Part shown: positions 1 through 7,803 of the stretch, piece after piece
Layout: every line of letters starts with the position of its first letter
Position numbering within the stretch: the stretch's first letter is position 1
Source: JARFUG01 sp050485365
GTDB lineage: Bacteria; Desulfobacterota; Desulfuromonadia; Desulfuromonadales; JACZKF01
Assembly: GCA_050485365.1 (NCBI GenBank)
Contig: JBJHBH010000015.1
Location: forward strand, 1-48,916
DNA: 48,916 nt
Direction: 5' to 3'
Translations under genes and position numbers: made by a program
Notes under the pieces: generated by a model
Databases searched by the model: none
What the model was told of the DNA's origin: nothing
What the model saw: the letters and a program-made list of their open reading frames with translations, nothing else

Positions 1-1
1 G

Positions 2-601
2 ATGATCAACCACGGCATCACCACCGGCGCCCTGTTTATCCTCATCGGCATCATCTACGAGCGCACCCACAGCCGCGAGATCAGCGTCAACTCGGCCCTC
101 GGGGCGATGATGCCCCTCTACGTCCTCTTCCTGGGGATCTTTTCGCTCTCCTCCTTCGGCTTTCCCGGGACGAACAGCTTCGTCAGCGAATTTCTGGTGC
201 TGATCGCCGCCTTCGCGAAATATCCGCTGGTGGGGGCCATCGCCATCCCCGGCGCGATCCTGGCCGCCGCCTACATGCTTCGCCTGCTGCAGAAGATGGT
301 CTGGGACAAATCGGACGGCCACGCCCATCACGGCCACGACGACGAGGGGCACCACGGCGGCGACAGACGCCACCTCTACGATCTCAACTTCCGCGAAGGG
401 GGGACCCTGGTCTTTCTCGCCGTCTTCGTCTTCTGGATCGGCTTCTACCCGGCGCCCCTTCTCGACATGATGGACGCAAGCGTTACGCACCTCATCGGCC
501 AGATCGAGGCGGGCAGTCTGCTGGAGGGGACCTCCCATCCGCTGCAGGCCCTCGGCGCCGACGCCGCCTCAGCCGACCTTCAACCCACGCACCCCTTCTA
601 G
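2..601 (+). CDS. nuoM: NADH-quinone oxidoreductase subunit M, C-terminal part (5' end outside window)
   Basis: This is the C-terminal 199 residues of the NuoM/ND4-type proton-pumping antiporter subunit of respiratory complex I in the inner membrane. The visible part opens with the family-typical MINHGITTGALFILIGIIYER stretch around TM helices 10-11 and carries the later helices (about residues 36-60, 65-95 and 135-155). The next gene is nuoN, 13 nt downstream, which is the usual last pair of a nuo operon. A hydrophilic loop at visible residues 103-124 is unusually rich in His and Asp (seven His); this may be a lineage-specific insertion or a metal-binding loop. The reading frame is open to the window edge, so the start is not seen. 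The identity is near certain. Confidence 0.95.
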   Translation: MINHGITTGALFILIGIIYERTHSREISVNSALGAMMPLYVLFLGIFSLSSFGFPGTNSFVSEFLVLIAAFAKYPLVGAIAIPGAILAAAYMLRLLQKMVWDKSDGHAHHGHDDEGHHGGDRRHLYDLNFREGGTLVFLAVFVFWIGFYPAPLLDMMDASVTHLIGQIEAGSLLEGTSHPLQALGADAASADLQPTHPF

Positions 602-614
602 ACCGGGATTTCGT

Positions 615-2036
615 ATGCCAATCGCTCTATTCCTTCCCGAGCTCATCCTCATCGCGCTGGCGCTCTTTTGCTTCTTCGCCTCCTTGGGGCGCCCGAGCGC
701 CGGTCTGATCCAGGGCGCCGTCATCGTCTTCGTCGCCGGCGCCGCCCTGGCCGCCGCCACGACCTTCGGGCAGGAAGGGTACCTCTTCTACGAGGCCTAC
801 CGCATCGACCCTCTTTCGCAGCTCTTCAAGGTCATCCTCTGCGTCGGCCTTCTGCTCGTCGCCTGGTCCGGCCCCGGGCTCAAGGGGATCGACCAGACCC
901 TTCGCCCCGAATACTACATGTTTCTCACCATCAGCACCCTCGGGCTCGTGATGATGAGCAGCGCGGTCGAGCTTCTGACGATCATTCTGGCGCTGGAGAT
1001 CGCCTCCTACGCCATGGTCGTCGCCATCCCCCTGCGCAGCGAGAACGCCACCCGCACCCAGTTCGAGGCCGCGATCAAGTACATCCTCTTCGGCGCCGCG
1101 GCCACGGGGCTGACCCTCTTCGGCATGAGCTACGTCTTCGGGATGACGGGGACGACCTATCTCGTCGAGATCGCTCCCTTGCTGCCGGAGATGATCGCCA
1201 CGCAGCCCCTGGCGATCCCCGCGATGATCCTCTTGCTGTGCGGCTTCTTCTACAAGCTCGCCCTCTTCCCCCTGCATTTCTGGACGCCCGACGTCTACGA
1301 GGGGGCGGCCAACGAGACGACGGGCTTTCTCGCCACCCTTCCCAAAGTCGGCGCCGTCATTTTGCTGCTGCGTCTGGTGACGCTGGCGGGGGTCGATGTG
1401 ACCGCTCTGACCTGGGCGCTGGGGATCCTCGCCGTGGTGAGCATGACCGTCGGCAACCTCGCCGCCCTCGTGCAGGGGGATCTCAAACGCCTCCTCGCCT
1501 ACTCCAGCGTCGCCCACGCCGGTTATCTCATGCTCGGCATCATGGCGGGCAACCCCCTCGGCATGGCCGGGGCGATCTACTACGCCCTCGGGTATCTGCT
1601 GATGAATCTCGCCTGCTTCTACGTGATCTATCACCTGAGCCCGGGCGGGGGGAATCTCCATCTCGACGATCTGCAGGGGCTCTACCGACGCTCTCCCCTG
1701 CTGGCGATGACCCTCGCCGTCGGCGCCTTCAGCCTGGCGGGAATCCCTCCCACCATCGGCTTCACCGGCAAGTTCCTCATCTTCACCTCGGCCTATCAGG
1801 CCGGCTTCGCCGGCCTCGTTCTGCTGGCGCTGATCAACGCCGCCATTTCGATCTTCTTCTACCTGAAGGTCGTGCGGGCCGCCTATCTGACCAGCGACAA
1901 CAACGGCGGCGCCATACGCCTCGGCTTCGGCACACAGAGCCTCGGCCTCGTCTTCATCGCCGCCATCGTCCTGGTCGGCATCCTCCCGCAGGGCTTTATG
2001 TCCCTGGCGCGTCAGGCTGTCGCCGGATTGCCCTGA
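615..2036 (+). CDS. nuoN: NADH-quinone oxidoreductase subunit N
   Basis: A 473-residue polytopic protein of about 14 hydrophobic helices, the normal size for NuoN/ND2, an antiporter-like proton-pumping subunit of complex I. Family features include the conserved membrane Glu region (ELLTIILALEIASYAMV, around residue 120), FKLALFPLHFWTPDVYEGA-type text (about 215-232) and the LLAYSSVAHAGYLMLG segment (about 295-310). The start at 615 follows a modest GGGAT Shine-Dalgarno and lies 13 nt after the nuoM stop. A rho-independent terminator about 75 nt after the stop closes the operon. Identification is from motifs and synteny with nuoM. Confidence 0.96.
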   Translation: MPIALFLPELILIALALFCFFASLGRPSAGLIQGAVIVFVAGAALAAATTFGQEGYLFYEAYRIDPLSQLFKVILCVGLLLVAWSGPGLKGIDQTLRPEYYMFLTISTLGLVMMSSAVELLTIILALEIASYAMVVAIPLRSENATRTQFEAAIKYILFGAAATGLTLFGMSYVFGMTGTTYLVEIAPLLPEMIATQPLAIPAMILLLCGFFYKLALFPLHFWTPDVYEGAANETTGFLATLPKVGAVILLLRLVTLAGVDVTALTWALGILAVVSMTVGNLAALVQGDLKRLLAYSSVAHAGYLMLGIMAGNPLGMAGAIYYALGYLLMNLACFYVIYHLSPGGGNLHLDDLQGLYRRSPLLAMTLAVGAFSLAGIPPTIGFTGKFLIFTSAYQAGFAGLVLLALINAAISIFFYLKVVRAAYLTSDNNGGAIRLGFGTQSLGLVFIAAIVLVGILPQGFMSLARQAVAGLP

Positions 2037-2111
2037 TCTTCACCAAAGGGTCTCGGGTCGGCCGCGTAGCGGGGGTCGCGTGACCTTTCTCACGGCTGAT
2101 TGAATAAAGAC

Positions 2112-2140
2112 AAGGGGCGCTCCATGCGCCCCTTTATTTT
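2112..2140 (+). terminator. Rho-independent terminator of the nuo operon
   Basis: A 9-bp stem AAGGGGCGC / GCGCCCCTT with a 5-nt loop, followed by TATTTT. The upstream side has AATAAAG, so it could also act weakly in reverse for the convergent gene ending at 2154. Confidence 0.85.
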
Positions 2141-2153
2141 GTGTCCGCGGCTC

Positions 2154-2522
2154 TCATGCCGCCTCCCACCGCACCTCTTCCTCTTTGACCTGCAGAACCC
2201 TCCCCCTTCGCCCCGGCCGCTTTTTCAAGGGCAGCGCGTCGCCGCTTCGTTCGACCAGATCGCTCGCATACTCCGACAGTGCCGACTCCACTTCGCTGCG
2301 CTCGACCCGGTGGAAGAACTCTTCCAGCGCTGCGCGATCGAGCCAGGCGTCGGCAAAGGTCACGACGATCTGCGCACCGATCTCAATCAGCACCTCCCCC
2401 TCGTAATAGCCGTCGCCGATCGTTCCATGGAGAGAAACCGAGGAGCCGCCGTCCTCTTCGACCCGATGGATGGAGAGATAAAGACCGCTTCCGTTTTCAC
2501 TCGCTGCATTCAACCAGACCAT
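2154..2522 (-). CDS. Hypothetical protein, 122 aa
   Basis: A small acidic soluble protein with no signal peptide or membrane segment; I do not recognise a family. The N-terminal half looks beta-rich (GSGLYLSIHRVEEDGGSSVSL, then GYYEGEVLIEIG), followed by an amphipathic helical stretch rich in Glu and Arg (about residues 60-95) and a basic tail (KKRPGRRGR). A very good Shine-Dalgarno (AGGAGGTG, 4 nt before ATG) supports both the gene and this start. It lies 67 nt downstream of the WYL regulator on the same strand and may be cotranscribed with it. It could be a small effector or partner of that regulator, but nothing in the sequence shows this. Confidence 0.7.
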   Translation of the reverse strand: MVWLNAASENGSGLYLSIHRVEEDGGSSVSLHGTIGDGYYEGEVLIEIGAQIVVTFADAWLDRAALEEFFHRVERSEVESALSEYASDLVERSGDALPLKKRPGRRGRVLQVKEEEVRWEAA

Positions 2523-2589
2523 TGTGCACCTCCTGTTCGTTGGCGTTTGCGTCTGAGGAGAGAATACAAGAAGCCTGTGACAGAATATG

Positions 2590-3591
2590 TCAATTCGAGG
2601 AAATTTGGTGTGATCTCCGGAGTGTTTCTTCTAGCCCCAGAAGGAAAGCGTCACGCAGCGATGGAGGGTCGAGGACCTGCACATGGGGGAGGTAGGAGTA
2701 GATCCAGGCGAGAATTTCCTTCTCTCCGCCCGCCTCGAAGGAAAGTTCGACGGAGCCGTCCTCACCATCGGTCAGCTCTTGGGTGGGGTGCCAGATACGC
2801 TCGCGGATGAGGTGGGCGATTTCACCGGAGAAACGCACGCGCACCGCCATCGGCGCATCGTCGATGAGGCCGAAGGAGCTTCCTGTGAGAGCGTCGGAGT
2901 TGAAATCGTCCGGGACCTCGAAACGCTCTCGGGTCACCACAACCTGCTGCAGGCGATCGACCAGGAAGAGCCGCAACGCGCCGCGGTTGTGGGCGAATCC
3001 GCCGAGATAGAGAGAGTCCTTGAAAAAAAGGAGAGTGTAGGGGTCGAAGCGATACTCTTCGGTATCACGCTTCGGGGGAGAGTAATGCAGGGTGCATCGA
3101 TATTGAAAGAGGATCGCCCGGCGCACCTCTTCAAGGATCTCGCGCTTGCCCGAGTAGTCGCGCACCCCCTGAAAGCGCGGCGCGGCCGCCTCGGCGACGC
3201 GCTCCAGATGCGCGACGCTTCGCGGCGGAAGGCTTGAGCGGATGCGGCTGAAGATGGCGTCGAGGTCGTCCTGAAACGGCGTCCCCTGCAAAAAACCCAG
3301 AGGCCGGCGGCACAGATAGAGGGTCATCAATTCGGGGAGGGAAAAGGTGATGGGCGGGATTTTGCGAAATCCGGTGACGAAGCGGTAGAGGATTCGCCCC
3401 TGCGCCTCGGCGTCGCGCACCAGCGGATACCCCGCCTCGATGATCGCCTCCAGGTCGCGGTAGATCGTGCGCGGCGTCACCGCGCACTCCTCGGCAAGCT
3501 CCTCCACCGTCGCGCCGAAGCGCGCCTCGAGAATTCGGATGATGTCGTGCAGGCGGGCGGCCTGGCTGTATTTTCTGGCGGGTTTGGGCAT
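2590..3591 (-). CDS. WYL-domain transcriptional regulator (YafY/DeoR-like HTH)
   Basis: A 333-residue cytoplasmic transcription factor. The N-terminus (about 8-70) is a winged HTH of the HTH_11 type with a recognition-helix region VTPRTIYRDLEAIIEAGYPL. The middle part (about 140-230) is a WYL domain: Y-x-Y-x-P-R-style text appears as HYSPPKRDTEEYRFDPYTLLFFKDSLYLGG with the following L-x-x-x-R-I strand (LFLVDRLQQV). A C-terminal WCX-like extension follows. WYL regulators bind nucleic-acid or nucleotide ligands and often control DNA damage or defence genes; the target here is unknown. No clear Shine-Dalgarno precedes the ATG. The upstream 80 nt contain a palindromic repeat. Confidence 0.9.
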   Translation of the reverse strand: MPKPARKYSQAARLHDIIRILEARFGATVEELAEECAVTPRTIYRDLEAIIEAGYPLVRDAEAQGRILYRFVTGFRKIPPITFSLPELMTLYLCRRPLGFLQGTPFQDDLDAIFSRIRSSLPPRSVAHLERVAEAAAPRFQGVRDYSGKREILEEVRRAILFQYRCTLHYSPPKRDTEEYRFDPYTLLFFKDSLYLGGFAHNRGALRLFLVDRLQQVVVTRERFEVPDDFNSDALTGSSFGLIDDAPMAVRVRFSGEIAHLIRERIWHPTQELTDGEDGSVELSFEAGGEKEILAWIYSYLPHVQVLDPPSLRDAFLLGLEETLRRSHQISSN

Positions 3592-3606
3592 GAAAAGTCA
3601 GGTATA

Positions 3607-3666
3607 TAGGCTGAAGGCTGTTAGGGGTTTAGGTTAAAAGCCTATCAACCTAAATACCTACAGCCT
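3607..3666. repeat. Intergenic palindromic AGG-phased repeat, copy 1
   Basis: Left arm TAGGCTGAAGGC... with AGG recurring every 7-8 nt, and a right arm ending TACCTACAGCCT that is its approximate reverse complement. It would fold into one long imperfect hairpin. A second longer copy with the same phrasing is at 20827-20932. It lies between the WYL regulator and the MazG-like gene. Confidence 0.75.
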
Positions 3667-3669
3667 GCC

Positions 3670-4035
3670 CTATTCTTGATAATACGTATACTTGTGCGCC
3701 TTCCCCCGAACCTTTTCTGTGGGGTACTTGCGGATGTTCTTCTCCATCTTGGCGAGGACGGTTTCGGAGAGGTCGAGGCCGAGGGTGTTGGCCAGAGAAA
3801 GGGAGTACAGGACGATGTCGGCAAGCTCTTCGCCGATCTCGCCGAGAGCTTCGGCAGAGAGGTTCTTCGACTCCTCGACGGTGAGCCACTGGAAGTGCTC
3901 CATGAGCTCGGCCGCCTCGATGGAGATCGACATGGAGAGGTTCTTCGGCGAATGGAACTGCTCCCAGTCGCGCTCGCGCACGAAGGCGGCGGTGCGCTCC
4001 TTCAGGTCGTGCAGAGTCGTTTTTTCGTCGCTCAT
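3670..4035 (-). CDS. MazG-like nucleotide pyrophosphohydrolase (dCTPase/RS21-C6 family)
   Basis: A 121-residue all-alpha NTP pyrophosphatase that hydrolyses (d)NTPs to monophosphates, a house-cleaning role. The metal-binding pattern is visible: EAAELMEHFQW (E-x-x-E helix, about residues 40-50) and EELADIVLYSLSLANTLGLDL (E-x-x-D helix, about 69-90), then the KYPTEKVRGKAHKYTYY tail typical of the short RS21-C6-like group. The ATG at 4035 (MSDEKTT) is chosen because AAGGAG lies 8 nt upstream; a longer in-frame start at 4077 lacks such a site and would overlap the upstream gene. Cytoplasmic. Substrate preference (dCTP or others) cannot be told from the sequence. Confidence 0.9.
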   Translation of the reverse strand: MSDEKTTLHDLKERTAAFVRERDWEQFHSPKNLSMSISIEAAELMEHFQWLTVEESKNLSAEALGEIGEELADIVLYSLSLANTLGLDLSETVLAKMEKNIRKYPTEKVRGKAHKYTYYQE

Positions 4036-4052
4036 GGTGAAAGCTCCTTCGG

Positions 4053-4370
4053 CTATTCCCCTTCTCCGACACGCCATCCTTTGCGATGCGCTTCGGTATC
4101 CCGGCGGTGCGCGGCAAGATCGGCGGCGACACCGTCGATCTTGTTGCCGAGCCTCGTCTCCACGCCGTCGATCTTTTTGTCCAGCCTCGCCTCGACACGG
4201 TCGATCTTCTCATTCATTGCTTTCAGCATGAAATCGGTGTGTTCGAAACGCTCATTCATCTCTACGCGCGTTTGCTTGATCTCCCCCCGTAGCGAATCGT
4301 GCCCCTCCAGAACGAGCTCGAACTTGCCTCGGATGTCTTCGAGAAGGATCTCCAGATGTTCCTTTTCCAT
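4053..4370 (-). CDS. Coiled-coil protein of unknown function, 105 aa
   Basis: A short, highly charged, entirely helical protein with no membrane segment. Residues about 50-90 form an 11-residue (hendecad) repeat: EKIDRVEARLD, KKIDGVETRLG, NKIDGVAADLA, typical of an extended right-handed coiled coil. The Shine-Dalgarno GGAGGG 7 nt before ATG is strong. It sits 17 nt upstream of the MazG-like gene on the same strand and 60 nt downstream of guaA, with a terminator between. Such small hendecad proteins are common as hypotheticals in many bacteria; the function is unknown and it may simply be an oligomerising scaffold. Confidence 0.75.
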   Translation of the reverse strand: MEKEHLEILLEDIRGKFELVLEGHDSLRGEIKQTRVEMNERFEHTDFMLKAMNEKIDRVEARLDKKIDGVETRLGNKIDGVAADLAAHRRDTEAHRKGWRVGEGE

Positions 4371-4396
4371 GTTTCCCTCCTCCGCTTTCGCTCAGG

Positions 4397-4426
4397 TAAA
4401 ACAAAGGGCGGCCACAAGGGCCGCCC
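4397..4426 (-). terminator. Rho-independent terminator of guaBA
   Basis: Read on the minus strand: an 8-bp stem GGGCGGCC / GGCCGCCC with a 5-nt loop, followed by TTTGTTTT. It lies immediately after the guaA stop codon and before the coiled-coil gene. Confidence 0.85.
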
Positions 4427-4429
4427 CTG

Positions 4430-5989
4430 CTATTCCCACTCGATGGTCGCCGGGGGTTTGCTCGAAATGTCGTAGACGACGCGGTTGACCCCTTTGACCT
4501 CGTTGATGATGCGGCTGCTGATGTGCGCCATGTCGGCGTAGGGGAGCGGATACCATCCGGCGGTCATGAAGTCCTTGGTCTCCACGGCGCGAAGGGCGAC
4601 AACGTACTCGTAGGTGCGCCCGTCCCCCATGACGCCGACGCTCTTGACCGGCAGGAAAACGGCGAAGGCCTGGCTGATCTTGTCGTAGTGGCCGGTGCGG
4701 TAGAGCTCCTCGATGTAGATGGCGTCGGCGCGGCGCAGAATGTCGGCGTACTCTTTTTTCACCTCGCCGAGGATGCGCACCCCGAGCCCCGGCCCCGGGA
4801 AGGGGTGGCGCCAGACCATGGCGTGGGGGATGCCGAGCTCTTCGCCGATGGCGCGCACCTCGTCCTTGAAGAGCTCGCGCAGCGGCTCGAGGAGCTTGAG
4901 CTTCATATGCTCGGGGAGGCCGCCGACATTGTGGTGGCTCTTGATGTTGTGGGCCTTGCCCGTCTTGGCGCCGGCCGATTCGATGACGTCGGGGTAGATC
5001 GTCCCCTGGGCGAGCCAGGCGGCGTCCTCGATGCGGCTCGACTCCTCCTCGAAAATCTCGACGAAAAGATTGCCGATGATCTTGCGTTTACGCTCCGGGT
5101 CGTCGACCCCTTTGAGGGCCGAAAGGAAGCGATCCTCGGCGTTGACCCGGATGACCTCGACCCCCATGTTCTCGGCGAAGGTCGCCATGACCTGATCCCC
5201 CTCTCCGAGACGCAGCAGCCCGTTGTCGACGAAGACGCAGGTGAGCTGGTCGCCGATGGCGCGGTGAATCAGCGCCGCCGCGACCGAGGAGTCAACCCCA
5301 CCCGAGAGACCAAGGATGACGCGGTCGCTGCCGACCTGCCGCCGGATGCGGGCGATGGCGTCCTCGATGATCTGCCCCGGAGTCCAGCGGCCAGTGCAGC
5401 CGCAGATGCGCCGGACGAAGGAATCGATGAGGATCTCCCCACGCGGAGTATGGTTCACCTCGGGGTGAAACTGGACGCCGTAGAGCTTGCGCGAGCGGTC
5501 CTGGATCGCAGCAACCGGGGCGTTCTCGGTCCCCGCGATGATCTCGAACCCCTCGGGGACGATCTCGACGTGATCGCCGTGGCTCATCCAGACGGGGCTT
5601 CGCCCTTCGAGGAAGAAGTTGTCGAAAAGAGCGTCGGGGGCGCCGAGCAGGTGCAGGTCGGCGTGGCCGAACTCCCTCTTTCCCGCCGGTACGACCTTGC
5701 CGCCGAAGTGGCGGCTCATCACCTGCATCCCGTAGCAGATGCCGAGAACGGGGACGCCGAGCTCGAAGAGCGCCTCGGCGACCTCCGGGGCTCCCTCCTC
5801 ATAGACCGATTTCGGCCCACCGGAGAGGATGATCCCCTTGGGGGAGAACGCTTTGATCGCCTCCAGATCCATGTCGAAGGGGTGCAGCTCGCAATAGACG
5901 TGCGCCTCGCGCACCCGTCGGGCGATGAGCTGCGTGTATTGCGAACCGAAGTCGAGGATCAGGATTTTTTCGGAATGAATGTCGGTCAT
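4430..5989 (-). CDS. guaA: GMP synthase (glutamine-hydrolysing)
   Basis: A 519-residue two-step enzyme converting XMP, ATP and glutamine to GMP in purine biosynthesis. The N-terminal class I glutamine amidotransferase has the nucleophile loop GICYGMQVM (about 84-92) and the His-Glu pair in HPEVNHT (about 175). The central ATP-pyrophosphatase has the P-loop GLSGGVDSSV (about 230). The C-terminal dimerisation/XMP-binding domain has PFPGPGLGVRI and ends in KPPATIEWE, the invariant GuaA tail. Length is normal. It lies about 100 nt downstream of guaB in the same direction, the classic guaBA arrangement, although a heptad repeat separates them. The Shine-Dalgarno is weak. Confidence 0.98.
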   Translation of the reverse strand: MTDIHSEKILILDFGSQYTQLIARRVREAHVYCELHPFDMDLEAIKAFSPKGIILSGGPKSVYEEGAPEVAEALFELGVPVLGICYGMQVMSRHFGGKVVPAGKREFGHADLHLLGAPDALFDNFFLEGRSPVWMSHGDHVEIVPEGFEIIAGTENAPVAAIQDRSRKLYGVQFHPEVNHTPRGEILIDSFVRRICGCTGRWTPGQIIEDAIARIRRQVGSDRVILGLSGGVDSSVAAALIHRAIGDQLTCVFVDNGLLRLGEGDQVMATFAENMGVEVIRVNAEDRFLSALKGVDDPERKRKIIGNLFVEIFEEESSRIEDAAWLAQGTIYPDVIESAGAKTGKAHNIKSHHNVGGLPEHMKLKLLEPLRELFKDEVRAIGEELGIPHAMVWRHPFPGPGLGVRILGEVKKEYADILRRADAIYIEELYRTGHYDKISQAFAVFLPVKSVGVMGDGRTYEYVVALRAVETKDFMTAGWYPLPYADMAHISSRIINEVKGVNRVVYDISSKPPATIEWE

Positions 5990-6001
5990 AAATGCTCTAG
6001 A

Positions 6002-6090
6002 TCATGGGCAATGGGCGATGGGCAATGGGCGATGGGCAATGGGCAATAGGCGTAGGAATCCTATTGGCTCTGGCCCATCGCCTCTTGCCT
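6002..6090. repeat. Heptanucleotide repeat/palindrome between guaB and guaA
   Basis: Six 7-nt units ATGGGCR in tandem (alternating ATGGGCA and ATGGGCG), then ATAGGCG, a short spacer, and a right arm (CTATTGG, GGCCCATCGCCT, CTTGCCT) that is complementary to the left arm. Read as RNA it forms a long imperfect hairpin. It resembles the flank of the array at 7660-7803. Confidence 0.85.
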
Positions 6091-6098
6091 GATTTTCG

Positions 6099-7571
6099 TC
6101 AAGTCCTTCTTTCCAACCGGTAGTTGGGCGCTTCCTGAGTGATGGTGACGTCGTGGACATGCGATTCGCGCAGGCCGGCGTTGGTGATGCGCACGAAGCG
6201 GCCGTTTTGCTGCAGCTCTTTAATGGTGCGGCAGCCGGTATACCCCATCCCCGAGCGCAGCCCCCCCATGAGCTGATGGATGTTCTCGGAGAGGCTCCCG
6301 CGGTAGGGGACGCGCCCTTCGATCCCTTCGGGGACGAGTTTGATGTCGCTCTCAACATCCCCCTGGAAGTAGCGGTCCTTGCTCCCCTTTTTCATGGCGC
6401 CGATGGACCCCATGCCGCGATACGCCTTGTAGGTGCGCCCCTGGTAGAGGATCGTCTCGCCGGGGGACTCCTCGGTGCCGGCAAAGAGCGAACCGATCAT
6501 CACCATGTCGGCCCCGGCGGCGACGGCTTTGGGGAGGTCGCCGGAGAATTTGATGCCGCCGTCGGCGATGACGGGGATGTTGTGCTTTCGGGCGATCTTG
6601 GCGACGTCCATGATGGCGGTGATCTGCGGAACGCCGACGCCGGCGACCACCCGGGTGGTGCAGATCGAGCCGGGACCGATGCCGACCTTGAGAGCGTCGA
6701 CGCCGGCCTTGATGAGGGCTTCGCCCGCCTCGGCCGTGGCGATGTTGCCGGCGACGAGCTGAAGGTTCGGATAGGCCCGCTTGGTGTCGGCGACGGCGTC
6801 GAGGACCCCCTGGGAGTGGCCGTGAGCGGTGTCGATGACGACCACGTCAACCCCGGCGCGGATCAGCGCTTCGAGACGCTCCTCGCGATCGCCGCCGATG
6901 CCGACGGCGGCGCCGACGCGCAGACGCCCGATGTCGTCCTTGCACGCCATGGGGTACTTGCGCACCTTCTCGATATCCTTGATGGTGATGAGCCCTTTGA
7001 GGGCGAACTGATCGTCGACGACAAGGAGTTTCTCGATGCGGTGCTGATGCAGATGCTCCTTGGCCTCCTCCAGCGTCGTCCCGGGGGGGACGGTGACGAG
7101 CTTGTCCTTCGTCATCACCTGAGAGATCGACTGGTCGAGCCGCGTCTCGAAGCGCAGGTCGCGGTTGGTCAGAATCCCTACGAGACGGCCTTCCTTGGTG
7201 ATCGGAACGCCGCTGATGCGATAGCGCTTCATCAATTCGAGCGCCTCGTAGATCTTCTGGTCGGGGTGCATGGTGATCGGATCGACGATCATCCCGCTCT
7301 CCGACTTTTTGACCTGATCGACTTCGATCGCCTGCTCGGCGGGGGTAAGGTTTTTATGAATGATCCCGAGCCCCCCTTCGCGCGCCATGCAGATCGCACT
7401 TCGCGATTCGGTGACGGTGTCCATGGCGGCAGAGAGCAGAGGAATGTTGAGCTTGATGGCGGCGGTGAGGTGGGTTGTGAGATCGACTTCCTTGGGCAGA
7501 ACGGTCGAATGGGCGGGGATGAGCAAAACGTCGTCGAAGGTCAGGCCTTCGCGGATCTCGGGATCCTGCAT
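6099..7571 (-). CDS. guaB: IMP dehydrogenase
   Basis: A 490-residue enzyme oxidising IMP to XMP with NAD+, the committed step to guanine nucleotides. A TIM barrel is interrupted by two CBS domains (about residues 95-205; MTMHPDQKIYEALELM and VTVPPGTTLEEAKEHL are the CBS-like openings). The catalytic Cys loop is GPGSICTTRVVAGVGVPQ (about 300-317) and the mobile flap YRGMGSIGAM appears at about 385. The start is supported by AAGGAG 6 nt before the ATG. It is followed by guaA. The upstream gap contains thirteen tandem GGCTATG units, so guaB expression may be affected by that array. Confidence 0.98.
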   Translation of the reverse strand: MQDPEIREGLTFDDVLLIPAHSTVLPKEVDLTTHLTAAIKLNIPLLSAAMDTVTESRSAICMAREGGLGIIHKNLTPAEQAIEVDQVKKSESGMIVDPITMHPDQKIYEALELMKRYRISGVPITKEGRLVGILTNRDLRFETRLDQSISQVMTKDKLVTVPPGTTLEEAKEHLHQHRIEKLLVVDDQFALKGLITIKDIEKVRKYPMACKDDIGRLRVGAAVGIGGDREERLEALIRAGVDVVVIDTAHGHSQGVLDAVADTKRAYPNLQLVAGNIATAEAGEALIKAGVDALKVGIGPGSICTTRVVAGVGVPQITAIMDVAKIARKHNIPVIADGGIKFSGDLPKAVAAGADMVMIGSLFAGTEESPGETILYQGRTYKAYRGMGSIGAMKKGSKDRYFQGDVESDIKLVPEGIEGRVPYRGSLSENIHQLMGGLRSGMGYTGCRTIKELQQNGRFVRITNAGLRESHVHDVTITQEAPNYRLERRT

Positions 7572-7659
7572 CGCGATCTCCTTGTCGTGGGGGATGGGCC
7601 GAAAAAATTAATCCCTAAAACTACAAAAGGCGAAGGAGGGAAGTCAATATTAAAAAGCA

Positions 7660-7803
7660 GGCTATGGGCTATGGGCTATGGGCTATGGGCTATGGGCTAT
7701 GGGCTATGGGCTATGGGCTATGGGCTATGGGCTATGGGCTATGGGCTATGGGCAGGATATCAAACTCGCCTCTTGCCTCTCGCCTATTGCCCATCGCCTG
7801 CCT
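7660..7803. repeat. Tandem GGCTATG heptamer array (13 units) with inverted flank
   Basis: Thirteen perfect GGCTATG units run from 7660 to 7750, followed by GGC. A downstream segment (7770-7803) reads CTCGCCTCTTGCCTC..CTATTGCCCATCGCC, which is the complement of the degenerate GGGCRAT heptads seen at 6002-6060. The unit is not a multiple of three and lies in the gap between guaB and the M42 peptidase gene. The perfect copies suggest recent slippage expansion. Confidence 0.95.

Noticed and set aside
4523..6049. A 508-codon open frame on the plus strand
   Set aside because: Antisense to guaA; no domain or ribosome site.
7660..7753. CRISPR array
   Set aside because: The units are 7 nt, perfectly tandem and without spacers; no cas gene is nearby.
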